Part shown: positions 14,897-15,458 of the stretch, one piece after another
Position numbering within the stretch: the stretch's first letter is position 1
Layout of the letters: every line of letters begins with the position of its first letter
From: an uncultured Marmoricola sp.
GTDB taxonomy: Bacteria; Actinomycetota; Actinomycetes; Propionibacteriales; Nocardioidaceae
Direction of reading: 5' to 3'
Length of the DNA: 15,458 nucleotides
NCBI GenBank assembly: GCA_937868455.1
Contig: CALMMO010000525.1
Coordinates: 1-15,458, forward strand
Position numbers and translations under genes: made by a program
The notes under the pieces: model-generated
Told to the model about the DNA's origin: nothing
Databases searched by the model: none
Seen by the model: only the letters and a program-made list of their open reading frames with translations

Positions 14897-15457
14897 CTAG
14901 CGCGCGGCGTTTGCGATCGCGATCTGCGCACCTAGTCGGGCATTGCTGCGCACCAACGCGATGTTGGCTTCCAGCGAGCGGCCCTCGGTGAGTTCAACGA
15001 TCCGGCCAAGCAGGTACGGCGTGATGTTCTTGCCAGTGATTCCTTGGCTGTCGCAGTCGTTGAGGGCTTGATCGATGATCGCGTCGATCTCGACGTGCGG
15101 AATCTCATCAGCTGTCGGGATCGGGTTCGCCACGCACACCGCACCATGGAGACCCATTGACCACTTCGCCTGCATCAGCGCTGCGATCTCCTTAGGGGAG
15201 TCGCAGCGCAACGGCACCTCAAAGCCGCTGCTGCGCGTGAAGAAGGCTGGGAACTCGTCAGTGGCATAACCAACAACCGGCACTCCCAGAGATTCCAACC
15301 GCTCCAGCGTCAACCCGATGTCGAGGATGGACTTCACCCCGGCACTCACCACGCACACGTCGGTCATCGACAACTCGGTGAGGTCGGCGCTCTCGTCAAA
15401 TGATGTGCTGGCACCTCTGTGCACGCCACCGAGTCCGCCAGGCCCGAAGACCTCGCT
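14897..15457 (-). CDS. psuG: Pseudouridine-5'-phosphate glycosidase, 5'-truncated by window edge
   Basis: C-terminal part (about 186 residues) of PsuG, which splits pseudouridine 5'-phosphate into uracil and ribose 5-phosphate in pseudouridine breakdown. The frame runs open off the right edge. Visible in order: FGPGGLGGVHRGA, matching the GGIGGVHRGA segment of E. coli PsuG; SADLTEL; SAGVKSILDIGLTLE, whose Lys corresponds to the Schiff-base lysine of the family; LGVPVVGY; PAFFTRSSGF; VANPIP; GKNITPYLL; and the C-terminal SLEANIALVRSNARL. No damage is seen in the part present. Its usual partner, a PfkB-type pseudouridine kinase (psuK), would have to lie beyond the edge, because the gene downstream is convergent. 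Confidence 0.95.
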   Translation of the reverse strand, partial: SEVFGPGGLGGVHRGASTSFDESADLTELSMTDVCVVSAGVKSILDIGLTLERLESLGVPVVGYATDEFPAFFTRSSGFEVPLRCDSPKEIAALMQAKWSMGLHGAVCVANPIPTADEIPHVEIDAIIDQALNDCDSQGITGKNITPYLLGRIVELTEGRSLEANIALVRSNARLGAQIAIANAAR

Positions 15458-15458
15458 G

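Overview
The window looks like a chromosomal segment of a high-GC Gram-positive bacterium (Actinomycetota). By eye the GC content is about 60%. The HflX, DinG, PotABCD-type and DUF2207/LemA proteins all have an actinobacterial flavour, and several genes appear to be read from leaderless transcripts with a TAnnnT -10 box just before the start codon. A placement near Nocardioidaceae/Propionibacteriales is only an impression. There is no phage, transposase, CRISPR, rRNA or tRNA. Most of the content is housekeeping, and the least ordinary signal lies in the gaps between genes.

Layout from left to right. (1) The 3' part of an HSD10-like short-chain dehydrogenase (+). (2) A convergent gap (626-751) holding two copies of a palindromic repeat. 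(3) A dimethylglycine/sarcosine dehydrogenase-type FAD enzyme with a C-terminal GcvT half (-). (4) hflX (+), divergent from it across about 60 bp. (5) A gap with a third palindrome copy, then a DUF2207 membrane protein and lemA as a two-gene unit (+), closed by a strong hairpin terminator. (6) A fourth palindrome copy abutting the end of a four-gene PotADBC-type ABC importer operon (-; transcribed potA-potD-potB-potC with start/stop overlaps or very short gaps). (7) A DinG-family iron-sulfur helicase (+), divergent from potA. (8) A multipass DUF418/HGSNAT-like membrane protein (+) with a serine-rich outer loop. (9) The 3' part of pseudouridine-5'-phosphate glycosidase psuG (-), whose stop codon directly abuts the preceding gene's stop.

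How the genes relate. The importer operon is a self-contained uptake system for a cationic amine (polyamine-like). The FAD/GcvT enzyme demethylates N-methylated glycines and passes one-carbon units to folate. Both concern amines, but they are not in one operon. DUF2207 and LemA are a recurrent membrane-protein pair. hflX, dinG and psuG serve ribosome rescue, DNA/RNA unwinding and nucleoside salvage.

The main discovery candidate is a small family of intergenic palindromes. Each copy has 9-bp perfect arms (AAAGTCACA / TGTGACTTT) around an 8-bp centre. Two copies are followed or preceded by a 35-36 bp quasi-palindromic spacer; the two 61-bp blocks at 642-702 (- orientation) and 7319-7379 (+ orientation) agree at 55 of 61 positions by hand alignment without gaps. 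All copies sit just downstream of gene 3' ends and none lies in a divergent promoter gap, so they may be terminators or a REP-like dispersed element.
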